From contig OX424561.1 of the NCBI GenBank assembly GCA_949152475.1, forward strand, positions 4,154,001-4,218,000: a DNA stretch of 64,000 nt. Reading direction: 5' to 3'. Of the stretch, positions 25,774 to 39,048 are shown piece by piece (position 1 is the first letter of the stretch; every line of letters starts with the position of its first letter). The translations under genes and the position numbers were made by a program. Below the pieces are notes generated by a model. It was not told where the DNA came from and ran no database searches. It saw only the letters and a list, made by a program, of their open reading frames with translations. This DNA is from Terebella lapidaria (lineage: Eukaryota > Annelida > Polychaeta > Terebellida > Terebellidae).

Positions 25774-28700
25774 CTTCTTTTTTTTTTACTTTCCGCCGTT
25801 TTGGTTTCCGATCAATAACTCGGGAACGCCTGAATGGATCTTGTCCAAATTTACACCACTGGTCAGAAATATTACATGGAAGACCCCTATTGTTTTGGAG
25901 GCGGCTCCGGGGTCCGTGAGGTCCGTGAGGATGAAATCAAGGTTTATTTTGAGACTTGGTTTCCGATCGATAACTCAAAAAGTATTCATGCAATGGCAAA
26001 TATTCTATGCATGGGAGTTCATATACCACCAGGGAAGAACCCTATTGATTTTGGGATCAATCCGTCGAACGACCTCTGACCTAGAGCTCGGAAGAATTTT
26101 TGCTGATTCATCCTTGAGGCTTTCATGCATATCTCGGAAACGGTGCGTCGTAGAGCAAAACGGAGCTCAATTTCGGCCTCCTGGCACTAGACAAACTAGT
26201 CTAGGGGGTATCTTGGGTCGAAACGACCCCTGGTGTCGAATTTTTTTTTGCCGAGTCGGCACTTCCTGTTCGGCCGTATCTCGGAAACGGTGCGTCGTAG
26301 AGCGAAACGGAGCTCAATTTCGGCCTCCTGGCACTAGACAAAGTAGTCTAGAGGGTATCTTGGGTCGAAACGACCCCTGGTGTCGAATTTTTTTTTGCCG
26401 ACTCGGCACTTCCTGTTCGGCCGTATCTCGGAAACGGTGCGTCGTAGAGCGAAACGGAGCTCAATTTCGGCCTCCTGGCACTAGACAACTAGTCTAGGGG
26501 GTATTTTGGGTCGAGACGACCCCTGGTGTCGAATTTATTTTTTCGCCGACTCGGCACTTCCTGTTCGACCGTATCTCGGAAACGGTGCGTCGTAGAGCGA
26601 AACGGAGCTCAATTTCGGCCTCCTGGCACTAGACAACTAGTCTAGGGGGTATTTTGGGTCGAGACGACCCCCGGTGTCGAATTTATTTTTTCGCCGACTC
26701 GGCACTTCCTGTTCGACCGTATCTCGGAAACGGTGCGTCGTAGAGCGAAACGGAGCTCAATTCCGGACTTCTGGCACTAGACAAACTAGTCTAGTGGGTA
26801 TTATGGGTCGAGACGACCCCTGGTGTCGAATTTATTTTCGCCGACTCGGCACTTCCTGTTCGACCGTATCTCGGAGACGGTGCGTCGTAGAGCGAAACGG
26901 AGCTCAATTCCGGCCTTCTGGCACTAGACAAACTAGTCTAGTGGGTATTTTGGGTCGAGACGACACCTGGTGTCAATTTTTTTTTCGCCGAGTCGGAACT
27001 TCCTGGTTGGCCGTATCTCGGAAACGGTGCGTCGTAGAGCGAAACGGAGCTCAATTCCGGCCTTCTGGTACTAGACAAACAAGTCTAGGGGGTATTTTGG
27101 GTTGAGACGACCCCTGGTGTCGAATTTATTTTCGCCGACTCGGCACTTCCTGTTGGGCCGTATCTCGGAAAGGGTGCGTCGTAGAGCGAAACGGAGCTCA
27201 ATTCCGGCCTTCTGGCACTAGACAAACTAGTCTAGTGGGTATTTTGGGTCGAGACGACCCCTGGTGTCGAATTTATTTTCGCCGACTCGGCACTTCCTGT
27301 TCGACCGTATCTCGGAAACGGTGCGTCGTAGAGCGAAACGGAGCTCAATTCCGACTTCTGGCACTAGACAAACTAGTCTAGTGGGTATTATGGGTCGAGA
27401 CGACCCCTGGTGTCGAATTTATTTTCGCCGACTCGTCACTTCCTGTTCGACCGTATCTCGGAAACGGTGCGTCGTAGAGCGAAACGGAACTCAATTACGG
27501 CCTCCTGGCACTAGACAACTAGTCTAGGGGGTATTTCGGGTCGAGACGACCCCTGGTGTCGAATTTATTTTCGCCGACTCGGCACTTCCTGTTCGACCGT
27601 ATCTCGGAAACGGTGCGTCATAGAGCGAAACAGAGCTCAATTCCGGACTTCTGGCACTAGACAAACTAGTCTAGTGGGTATTATGGGTCGAGACGACCCC
27701 TGGTGTCGAATTTATTTTTGCCGACTTGGCACTTCCTGTTCGACCGTATCTCGGAAACGGTGCGTCGTAGAGCGAAACGGAGCTCAATTCCGGACTTCTG
27801 GCACTAGACAAACTAGTCTAGTGGGTATTATGGGTCAAGACGACACCTGGTGTCGAATTTATTTTCGCCGACTCGGCACTTCCTGTTCGACCGTATCTCG
27901 GAGACGGTGCGTCGTAGAGCGAAACGGAGCTCAATTCCGGCCTTCTGGCACTAGACAAACTAGTCTAGTGGGTATTTTGGGCCGAGACGACACCTGGTGT
28001 CAATTTTTTTTTCGCCGACTCGGAACTTCCTGTTTGGCAGTATCTCGGAAACGGTGCGTCGTAGAGCGAAACGGAGCTCAATTCCGGCCTTCTGGCACTA
28101 GACAAACAAGTCTAGGGGGTATTTTGGGTCGAGACGACCCCTGGTTTCGAATTTATTTCCGCCGACTCACCACTTCCTGTTGGGCCGTATCTCGGAAACG
28201 GTGCGTCGTAGAGCGAAACGGAGCTCAATTCCGGCCTTCTGGCACTAGACAAACTAGTCTAGTGGGTATTTTGGGTCGAGACGACACCTGGTGTCAATTT
28301 TTTTTCGCCGACTCATAACTTCCTGTTCGGCCGTATCTCGGAAACGGTGCGTCGTAGAGCGAAACGGAGCTCAATTTCGGGCTGCTGGCACTAGACAAAC
28401 TAGTCTAGAGGGTATCTTGGGTCAAGACGACTTCTGGTGTGGAATTTTTTTTCACCGACTCAGCACTTCCTGTTTGCCGTATCTCGGAAACGGTGCGTCG
28501 TAGAGCGAAACGCAAAGATGCCTTAGGGTGGGGTATGTCACTTAAACTTTGACCACGGACAGTTTCAGAGTCATCATGGTTCTAGACACGGTCTCTTAGG
28601 TATATGTTAGCTAGGAATAGAACTCACACGAAATGCCCCAAGGCATCTTCAGGCCTTGACGTCTAGTTAATATTAGAAGTGATTAATCACTTGTCATATT

Positions 28701-31700
28701 TCCAAAAGTGTGAATTGTGAATACACATATTCCCCATTCAAGCTCTCCTTAAAACAATCTAGGATAATGCTCTAGGATAGTGCAAGTTTAATACAATTTC
28801 ATGTATACATACAATTTTATTGAGATATCCCTATCTATCTACTCACTTACAGGAGTACATGTGGCACAGAAAGCACACTTACATCCGATTGGACGGATCA
28901 TCCAAGATCTCAGATCGTCGGGACATGGTCGCAGACTTCCAGAGTCGTTCCGACATCTTTGTCTTCTTGCTCAGCACACGCGCTGGAGGCCTCGGGATAA
29001 ACCTGACTGCTGCGGACACGGTAGGTACCGGTAGTCAGTATGTTGGATCTGGAGATAAAGTTGACTGCGGCAGACACGGTAGTTAGTCAGTATGTAAGAT
29101 CTGGAGATAAAGTTGACTGCGACAGACATGGTAGGTAGTCAGTATGTCGGATCTGGAGATAAAGTTGACTGCGGCAGACACGGTAGGTAGTCAGTATGTC
29201 AGATCTGGAGATAAAGTTAACTGCGGCAGACACGGTGGGTAGTCAGTATGTCGGATCTGGAGATAAAGTTGACTGCGGCAGACATGGTGGGTAGTCAGTA
29301 TGTCAGATCTGGAGACAAAGTTGACTGCGGCCGACACGGTAGGTAGTCAGTATGTCGGATCTGGGGATGAACCTTACTGCGGCAGACACGGGGGTGATCA
29401 GTATGCAGGGTATAGGTATAAATTTGCCAGCTAAAGTGCATGTACAATATAGCCATTCCGAGTAAAAAAAAGAAAATTGTATGACCAATCGTCTTCTCTC
29501 TAAATCCTGCAGGTGATATTTTACGACAGCGACTGGAACCCGACAGTTGACCAGCAGGCGATGGACCGCGCTCACCGCCTGGGCCAGACCAAGCAGGTGA
29601 CGGTGTACCGGCTGATTTGTAAGGGCTCCATCGAGGAGAGGATCTTACAGCGCGCCCGCGAGAAAAGCGAGGTTTGTGTTGTCAGGGGAGTGCTGGCTGG
29701 ATTACCCTGGTCATCTGCTACTTATACAGTAGATACATGTAATAATGCATAAACTCTGGTGTATTTGGTGCCAGTATATCTCAAAATTTATCAAGTAATT
29801 GGAAGAAATTGCAAACAGGATTGTCATCTGGCATACTTGTATTGTATTTAGCGGGGCATTAACATTTCCAAAAACACTTCTTAGAGATACTACAGTTCAG
29901 AAGTGTTTATGCATAGTGGACCATTAAAAATTCAATGACTATTGAAAAAACTAAGCCACAAATTTGTCGATTAGGACATTTACTCACCACTTAACAACAA
30001 TGTGTACTTAATAAATTATTTGCGTTTCGATTGAAACAGTAATGCAAAATTGGTAACTTGATAAGCTAATCTGTCTTGAAGGTCATTGTTAATGCCAAAC
30101 TTATTCTCCCTGAAATGTTCAACATCTATAATATTATAATTCTGGCTAATACAAGGAGCTATCACAGCAGATTTGCAATTGGTCTCATTTGTTGAGTGGA
30201 GTGTCCTTGTAGTGACAAGTGCGTGTGGGGTTTCTGGGCTCTAAACCCCGGCGAGCGCACGCCACATGGATGCTGTCGGAATTATTTCAAGAAGATAAAT
30301 TTGAAAGGGCCCTGTTTCTGTCCAATCTGTGCTTATGTGCATGTGCCGTTTGTGAGCTTGCTTCGTGGCTCAGCATGTACAGACTTCTCGGCAATTAATC
30401 GGACAATGCTGTGTTGTTGTTCATCGGGACATATGTCGGGTGCTATATCGCATAAAGTGATGGAATGTCTGCTTCTTAACGAAACCCGTGGATTGCTCTT
30501 TATAAAGTGTATAAGCCACTTAGCACAGTTCTGTACATGTCCTACAGAGTATGTGCGATTGTCTCAACGGGATGTCCTGGAAAATTTTCACCTGGAATGC
30601 CGAGAGAACACATTCACACCAGCCAAAGACTTTATGTCATGGTAGTGTGATGCCCGGTCTCTAGCTGTACAAACCCCTGGACGCGGTGGGGCCGGGCTGA
30701 CCCAGCGACAGCCTGGCGTGCTGGCAGCACATATGGCGACTAGCCACTCGTCCTTGTGTGAGGAGGGGCAAGGTTGATTCGAGAGGCGAGTCTCCTGTCC
30801 GCGTGGTGCGGTCTGAGAGGGTCGATCGTCATGGCATCAGGGCTTTGATCTGTCCCTATCGTGGTTCATCATGGTTGTGTGAATGTCACCCGTCTGACAA
30901 CATCAACGTAACACGCCATAACCACCCCGATCAAACATAGCAAGTGTCAATATGTTTGCCCACACGACGACGGTCCGTAGGGCCCCATTGGTCATTGATG
31001 GAGAGATGAGCCGATTTAATTATTGGTCACTTGCCTCGTCCACACCCAAGCAACCTTGTGTCACCGCACATCAAAGTGACCGTCCACAATGGCTGCGTAA
31101 CCTTACACCACAGTCCACATGGGCAGTGTAACAGAGGCACGCGCTCTCACAAAGTGGACAATTGGTTACTGACAAGTTGTTTGCCACTTCAAGGTACCAC
31201 AAGTATCCTCCTAAGTCATCAATATCTCAGTGTACATGCTGTCAAATATCCAACTGCTGCACAGACTTTCTTAATGAGCTGTAGACATCGTCTTCCAACT
31301 TTCAAAAATAAAAAAATTATAAATAGTATACCCGTATAAGTTGGCAGTGAAAAGTGCACATATATCATGTACATGTATCATGTATGTAGTGCATGTGCAT
31401 ATTGCATTGCAAGTTTTTCAAGTGTTCTCAATGAGATTTCACAAATCACCTGTCAGAAACAAAATCTGAATTCCAACTTCAACATTGTTGTGAATGTTCT
31501 TGGATTCCATATGTGATCAATTCCACTGGGAACAGACTCGACAGTTTGTTCATCAACTGAGTGACTCTCTTGTTGCGCAATACTCAGACTTCTAGACTAC
31601 ATTTCCATCAGTGAGATATGCTGAAGGTTTGTCTGTGGACGCTGGAGCTTCTGTCTTGGTCATGAACTGGTACTTACGTGCAGCCAACATGGCTGATAAC

Positions 31701-34700
31701 CTGTAGGATTAATAACTTCCATGACACAGCATTTCCTTCTCTTACCAGACTTTTGCGTAACCATTCGCTGGTCGAGAACGCCCCATGCAATACCGGTATT
31801 TAGAAAAGATAGCATTAAGCAATCTTAGATGCTTGCAGTATGTAGACAGACCCACGTCTCGCCTGTGTGACTCGTTAGGACGCACTCGTAGCTCCAGTCT
31901 CCTGCTTATCTCGTCTCAACAGCCAGAAACAACAGGTCGCGGCACGAGTCGGCAGTCAGTTACATCATGACACTGAAGTCATGAGTATGTATGTGAACGT
32001 ACATAATGAGACAGACCTACGAGTGATGTCGAGAATGGCTAAATCTGTTGTTGGAACCACATGCATGTTTTGTAGACAATGTAAAACAAATTTATCTTGA
32101 AATATTTGCAGAAAAATAATTACCGGTACAACACAACAAAAATATATGTTGTGATTAAGGTGGTTGCAAGTCCATTTGTTGCATTGGAGCTGCATTATCA
32201 TGAACCATATATTACATCAAAGCTCGAAATATGTTTTTAGTCATGTTTAATTAATGGCTCAGTCTTAGGATATTACTGTGAATGATTGATGACATGCATA
32301 AAGATAATGATAACTGTACCACCCCGTGAATCTGAATCCCATCTGTGCAGTATGAATCCATGTGTGTCAGAGTCTAAAGTCTACACCTACCCGTATAATC
32401 AGCCTTCATAGTCTCGTTTGGTTGTGATTAGAACAAATTTGACATTTTCTCCAAGTTATGATGATGAATGCTTTGATTAATACACAACAATAATGTATTG
32501 CTTTTGATCCTACATTGTATGACATTGATTTGTACCTATGCCTTCATTATGGATAAACTTTATACATTTTTAATATTCATGACCTTGAATGACCTGTCAA
32601 GTTTCGGAACAGAATTAGTTCTGCGTAAATTTTGAAGATAATATTTGACCAAGAAACATGACTGCTTTCCAATCAATCACTCGCACTTTGACTGGATGCT
32701 TACACGGTTTGGCCTGATGCCTGTAATTATCTGTCGTTGGCCTGGCCTTGATTGTCTCGGCTTGCTGACATGGATGTTAGCCATTGACGCAATAAGTGGG
32801 TGTAAGATTACCAGGAACGGGGTACAAGTAGGTAAACTCGGAACCGTTAAATACCTGTGGAAACCGCTCTGAAAACTACAGCCTTTGTACGAACACTCAT
32901 TGAAATTCATGAATTGCGTCAGTCAATTGCGGTGAATGCCGACTTGTTTGGTCGACATCCTTGGGGTGCACATGGCGATGTTTGCAGTAACTAATAATAA
33001 CAAACGTCAACATTACACCTAGCACTAATTAGATGTTGGCCGAGCAATAAGACCAGATGTCCACCTCGTGGGGCCGCAGACTCTCCTCCACCCAGGTGGT
33101 ATGCTTCCACACTCAAACATTCACTCCATTTAGTCAAACGTTTTTCAAATTTTGAATTGTCCTCAAACAAGCATGGAATTGATGTCAAGATGCTGTTTCA
33201 CGATGTCAACAATTTTTGGTTTCATACTAGTATGTACCGGGTACCATATATGTATGGCACATGAATAGCATAATGATTAAATAGAGATGCTCTGAAATGA
33301 TAACAGAAGATATACTTGACAGAATCTCGAGGTGAAGGAGCACACTGTGTTTCTCAAGTGTGTAATGACACTGGATGCAAAAATACCTTATGGTATTTCA
33401 CATGAAACGATTAATAATGTCCGTAATTCTCAACAAACAATCTGGTGCCATATGTTGATCGAATTTTGAAAAAGGATTACTCAAAAGAAATATTTCTGTA
33501 AAGAAAGTGCTTCCATCTTCGTTTACGATCAGTTTATTCAATGTGCTGACTGAAGGAAATAGTGAAATAGCTGGCGTGAATTGCGCACATGCTTCTGTGT
33601 TTGGTAGCAGAATGTTAATCAAGATTATCTTCAAAGGCCCTGGTGATATAACCCCTGTCTTCAGTCATTGAAGTCTCCCGCAAAGATACAGTTCAAGATC
33701 TCTATATCACTTTCATTGCACCACAGCAGGGGTGTGGCGTAAGACGTTTGCGGAAGGTTTTAGGCCACCTGTGTCGGTGCGTCTGTCCATGTGTCCGTCT
33801 GCTATGTTCCACGAAGTGTGACCACAGAAAGTGAACGGCTGCCTGTGTGGATTTAGTAGATGTGAACTGTGCCAGATTGGTCTCCTCTGGCATTCAGAGC
33901 TGATCCGTACTTAACTAAAGGGATGACAAACTAACAGCCGTTAAAGTCCCCACTTACTGACCACAAGGGCATAGCGATACAGCGCTAATCCTCCGTAATC
34001 AACCAATCAGAGCCTCATCGGACCTGATACTGTGCAAACTCCAGGAAATAATGAAATGCTTTGATTACCGCAGTATTCTTTAATTCGCCTCCCCATCCCC
34101 CCAAAGTATTTCTAAATGATGCCTTTGCACAATGCCTGTGTTTGTTTGTTGCATGATAGCGTTTTTTCTTGGAGGCCAAGCCATGCATGGCGATTACAGG
34201 CGGCTGTGCCCCGGCGGACAGCCATGTCGTGACTGTCGTGAGGGATGTGGCTGTGTACTGGGGACAGATGGACAGGAACATCTGATTACGTGGTGCGATT
34301 GTCCCAGCAAACATCCACACAAAGCACGGCTCTGTTACCGAGGACCCGCGGCAATAAGCGACCAGTCCTTCACGTGAATTAAAATTGAATTATTTGAATA
34401 GATGAAGCGGCCAAGAGCAGGTCATACCGTATTAAGCCAGATTGTGCTCTTCAAAACGGGACGGAAAAAAAAAGAAAAATTAATGACTGGATGTAATAGA
34501 TCCTACGCTGTGCTGCAAGGTTGATGGGGATTGAGTGGTGGTCGGGGGACTTCAATGTTTAATGATACCACAATAACAGCTCTGAAACCACACCTGTTCA
34601 GGTTCAACTCCCGTCTCGTGAACACCTCCGACAATCTTTTACTGTCAAAATCTGCAAGCGATTGAAAGCAGTTTGTACAATTCTACCCCAGATTCAAATT

Positions 34701-37700
34701 GAAATTTGAACCAAAGCATACGGCTCAAATGTATTTGCTATTGCAGTACAAGTTCATGATTTATAGGGTGCTGTTCGTGGGTTGTTTTGGTTTACGTCTT
34801 GTTGCTAAAAATAAAACACAAAATACACAATGACATTCATGTTACATCGCTTCAGTACTATTGATTGGCATTGTTTGCTTTGTCTATATATAAGATACAC
34901 TCCAGATCCAGAATGTTATTATTACGTATTTCTATACTTGTACAATAGAAACTTCAGGGTAACCTTTACTGGCATTCAGAGAAGAAGGAAATGAAATATT
35001 TGAATGGCGTGAAATTCAGACTAATGAAAGAAATCACTATCACGCAGCTCAGACTCTTGTATGTGTCTGTCATTCCAGATCCAGAATAGTACATGATGAG
35101 ATAATGTTTATCCCTCTAATTGCAGATCCAGAAGATGGTGATCAGTGGTGGGAACTATCGGCCGGACACTCTCAAACCCAAGGAGGTTGTGTCCCTGCTA
35201 CTGGACGATGACGAGATGGAGAGAAAGTGTAAGTCCGTTGTGGACAAATGTCTAATGGCAATGTACATGAATCTGGAATGTAGTAATGCACAAAGGTACA
35301 AATTGAAGACATTGAAGATGATATGTAGAAAAGTCTGCAATGTCTTGTCAACATGTAGAAATGTAGTGGGGAGAAACTATGGCTCTCGACTGGATGAGTC
35401 TAGATGATGTGCACAAGGGTTTTGCTGGGGTTGATCACTCAGGTGTGGTGTCTCCCAACTTTACAGGTGGCCTTGCCTGCAGCCAGCAACCTAACTCTGT
35501 CAAACTGTCATAATGATAGACATTGCATGGTCACATATAACTTTCTTTTTCTATATCAATCACTCAAGCATTTCTCACGTCATTCACACTGTTTGAAGGA
35601 ACATGAAAGATATGTTGAATGGAAACCTATGACCTCTGACCTCACGCTGGGCAATTAAAAGTAGCCGACCTGCCTTCTCTCTGGGCACTACTGTCGTAAC
35701 TAGCTTCCTTCCATTCATAAAGGAATTAAGTCCTCGTCACGGGAGACTTTATTGCTTTCTTCAAGTCGTTATTACCCTGACTGGCGGACAACGGTGGTCT
35801 TTCGGAAGTTGTAACATCAAAGCGGTGACCCACTATGACTGGGATCGACAAGTGTTTGCTTCACCGATTTTTTCTGGCCAAATACGGGAGAGTGAGATGT
35901 AAAAAACAGCCGGGTCCAAATTAACATTCTTCCAAAGCCTAATAAAGAAGTTCACTTTCCAATGAAGAAAAAAGCTATCCCGCTGATTTTGTTTTCGTCA
36001 AGTAGGTCGAGCAGGAAATATGAAATTGTTGGACTGAGAATGTTGAATGCCCTGCAGCTGTTGGATTGAGGTGTAGTAACACTCGAGGATTGCAACGGTG
36101 CATTGTGGACACCCGAGCTGTAAAAGTTGAACGTGGACTGGGGTTGTGGGAGGGTGGGGGAGGGAGGTGGGATGGTTGATTGGGAGATGATGGAACAGCG
36201 GCATCAAGTTTCTGAACATGCATACGTAGTTTTAAGTTCGATCACATTCAAATGAATTCAATTCAGAATCTGAATCAGCAGAATCTCTGTTGAAAATGTA
36301 TAATATTTTACTAAAAACAAGCTAATACCAGAAACCCATGGGTTCCTGCTAATACTCAAAGCAGTCAATGAACCACCCTGTCTATCAGCCTTGCAACCTG
36401 CAACAGTGTCCCCACAACAACTCGATCAAAGGGAAGCGATAGACTTTAGAAGCTCTGTACACACTGTTTAAGGTCCTCTGACAATAAGTTACCACTCAGT
36501 GGCCCAGCTTTTTCCCGCTACATCTTTGCTCGCGTGGGTCATTGCGGTGAGTCCCTTTGTGGTCAGACTGTTTGCTCAACTCTTGTCTTAAACTCGCTAA
36601 AATCCTTGGACGTCAGCTGCTCGTGTGTCAGCTGCAGTTGTAGGAGTGGACAGGGAGGAGTGGTCAGGGATCTGCAGGGCCATGGAGTGCATTGAAGTCC
36701 CTCTCTACAGAAGTGCAAATCTTCATCAGCTTTGTTCTAAGACAAGTCATGGGCAGATTTTAATGTTAGGTGAACACATGCACACTTTTGATCAAATTGT
36801 CGGTACTCCTCTGTTCTCACTTTGTTAACTTATTGTCTTACATCAAGCACAGTGTCTTAGCAAATGTTTCAGAATACTATTCACAAAATGATAAAATAAC
36901 CTGCTTTCATCAATGTTTCTAACAAGAATAATACCATAAAACTCTTCTTTTTGAGTAGAGTGTGTACCAGAAACAAGATAATATGCAGTTAATAAAAAAA
37001 AAAATTCCATCTGGTATTAATTTACATTGCTGTCCAAGGACTGAATGTTTACTTTTCCCACTGACTTGACATCGCAATCTCGATTTTTCCACATGTCAGG
37101 TCGAAGGCTAACAGTTGCTAGGTTTTGGACCCAGGAAGCCATGGGACCCTAGAACATGATACTGTGTAAACAGAGGCTCGAGCTCTCCCTCCAGGAGTGG
37201 TGTCTGGGGTAACGATTTATACAATATTGGGTTAGTTCCCCAACGTGGAGCCGTTTGTCAAACACTGGAGTCCGTGCCTGGATTCATTGTTGGCATTGCG
37301 CAATAGGTTGTCATGGAGTAGTACTCCAAAGCTAATATTCTCTTCCTTCCCATCGTTCGAGATGGCTGGAGGAACAAGTGACAGGACATTGTGTTGTCTT
37401 CCCATAAACCATTACATGATTCACTGTAGATGGAATTCCCAGTATGTGATTATAGCTGATATACAGCCAATAATTACTGGGGAGCTGCTGAAGTATATGT
37501 TCTGAGTTTTACATCATAGTACAACCAATATGAGCTCTCCAGCAAGTGGAGGGTAAAAGATGACACTAAACTCCACAGGTACACCATTCAGTGATACACA
37601 CTGACATTGCATGAGTGCTCGTGAAAAACCACAGAATGTAGATCTACCCAAAAAAAGCATCGAATACATTGTCCACACTTCTGCCACAAGTTGGACTGGT

Positions 37701-39000
37701 GTAATAACGAGAGTGAGCCGGCGTAGTAATGCGTTACACCTTGCTCTATCATCCTTATATGTCAGACAGTGGATGAGCACCACTTGTCATCCTTCAAGTA
37801 TCCATGGCTCTCATCTCCTGGCATCTGCTGCCGTCCGGGCAGACGACCCCCGATTGTCAGACGGAACGGACGAGAAATGCTTCGAATGTCACAAATTTGT
37901 ACCTTCAAAAAACGTGTTTTTTCAATGCATCTCGTTTTGCATTTTTTTTCTCCTCGAGAGACCTATTTAATGCTATTTAAAACTGAAGCATCAAGTTTCA
38001 TTTCACACCATCTGTGCTGTATAAGAACGCTTGAGTCGCAAACAGCAACAACTAGCAGAGATGGTTTGAAATCATTCCACAGTCAGGTGTGTTTACTGTT
38101 TAGGTATCGGGAAATTCAAATAAATTCATACTCTTGTCTCATACATTTTTAAAATAAGGCCTGGAACAGTGCCTAAAATAGTAGTAATAAATTGGAGACT
38201 TTGTGTTGTTTGCAGCCTGATGAATTTTCATATCCTGTCACAACCCGCCCGATATTTATTTCTGTGACAATATGACAGTATGTCACTCCATCATGTGTAG
38301 CAATCATCCGGTGCCTAGATCCTTTAATGACACAATTACACGCTCTATCTACACACTGTGTTGTCGGTTATCTGCTGTTTGTACTATCAAGGCCATTAAT
38401 ACAACTACATCAGTTCCTTGTGCAGTAAATCCACCAACTCACTGTGCTGGAGTTTCTAACAGAGTTAGGAAAGAAAATAATGATAATTTTGCATGATGAC
38501 AAAAAACTGGACTTCTGCTCATGCACGAAATAACGGCATCTGCATAATAAAATTTTGCAGGGAGAAAGCATAGACCTACATCTGATGTAGGTCCATGGAG
38601 AAAGCTTGTAAATTGATGATTGCATTGCAGTATTTTGGCTGTCATCATGGCAACACAAGTGATATAATTAGGTATAAGAAAAAAAAAATGGTTGATATTT
38701 TTTTACTTTGGCCCTACCCTGCAAGATCTCTTATATCCGCAAGGCCCTGAGTCAGACAATTTGACTTAAATCAAGTTGACAGACCCAGATACAGCTGTGA
38801 AGCTGCCCACACCCTGACAGTCCTCACTAATGGCACCATCCCCCTGAACCCCCCCCCCCCCCCTTGCCTCCCACCCCCACTCACAATGTGACCCTTAGTC
38901 CATGTAATCAGGTTAGTCCGGATTATCCACCAATTAGACACTTGCATGAAAGTCATTGTTGGAATGGGCATTTTGAAGTGTTATCAAGGGCAGTCACACC

Positions 39001-39048
<48 letters not shown>

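Noticed and set aside
25741-25790. T tract read as the poly(A) tail of a minus-strand retroposon
   Set aside because: It lies directly inside the 5' hairpin of the satellite-bearing element, and no LINE or SINE body adjoins it.
25727-28318. Long open frames with a repeated [15 protein letters not shown]-type sequence
   Set aside because: They are translations of the 147-bp satellite. A unit of 49 codons stays open by periodicity, units of 146 or 148 bp break the frame, and there is no start context or family match.
26131-28510. CRISPR-like array
   Set aside because: Repeats are contiguous 147-bp units without distinct spacers in an animal intron; this is satellite DNA.
30196-30645. 149-codon cysteine-rich frame in intron 13
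   Set aside because: About one frame of this length is expected by chance in this much AT-rich sequence; no domain or splice support.
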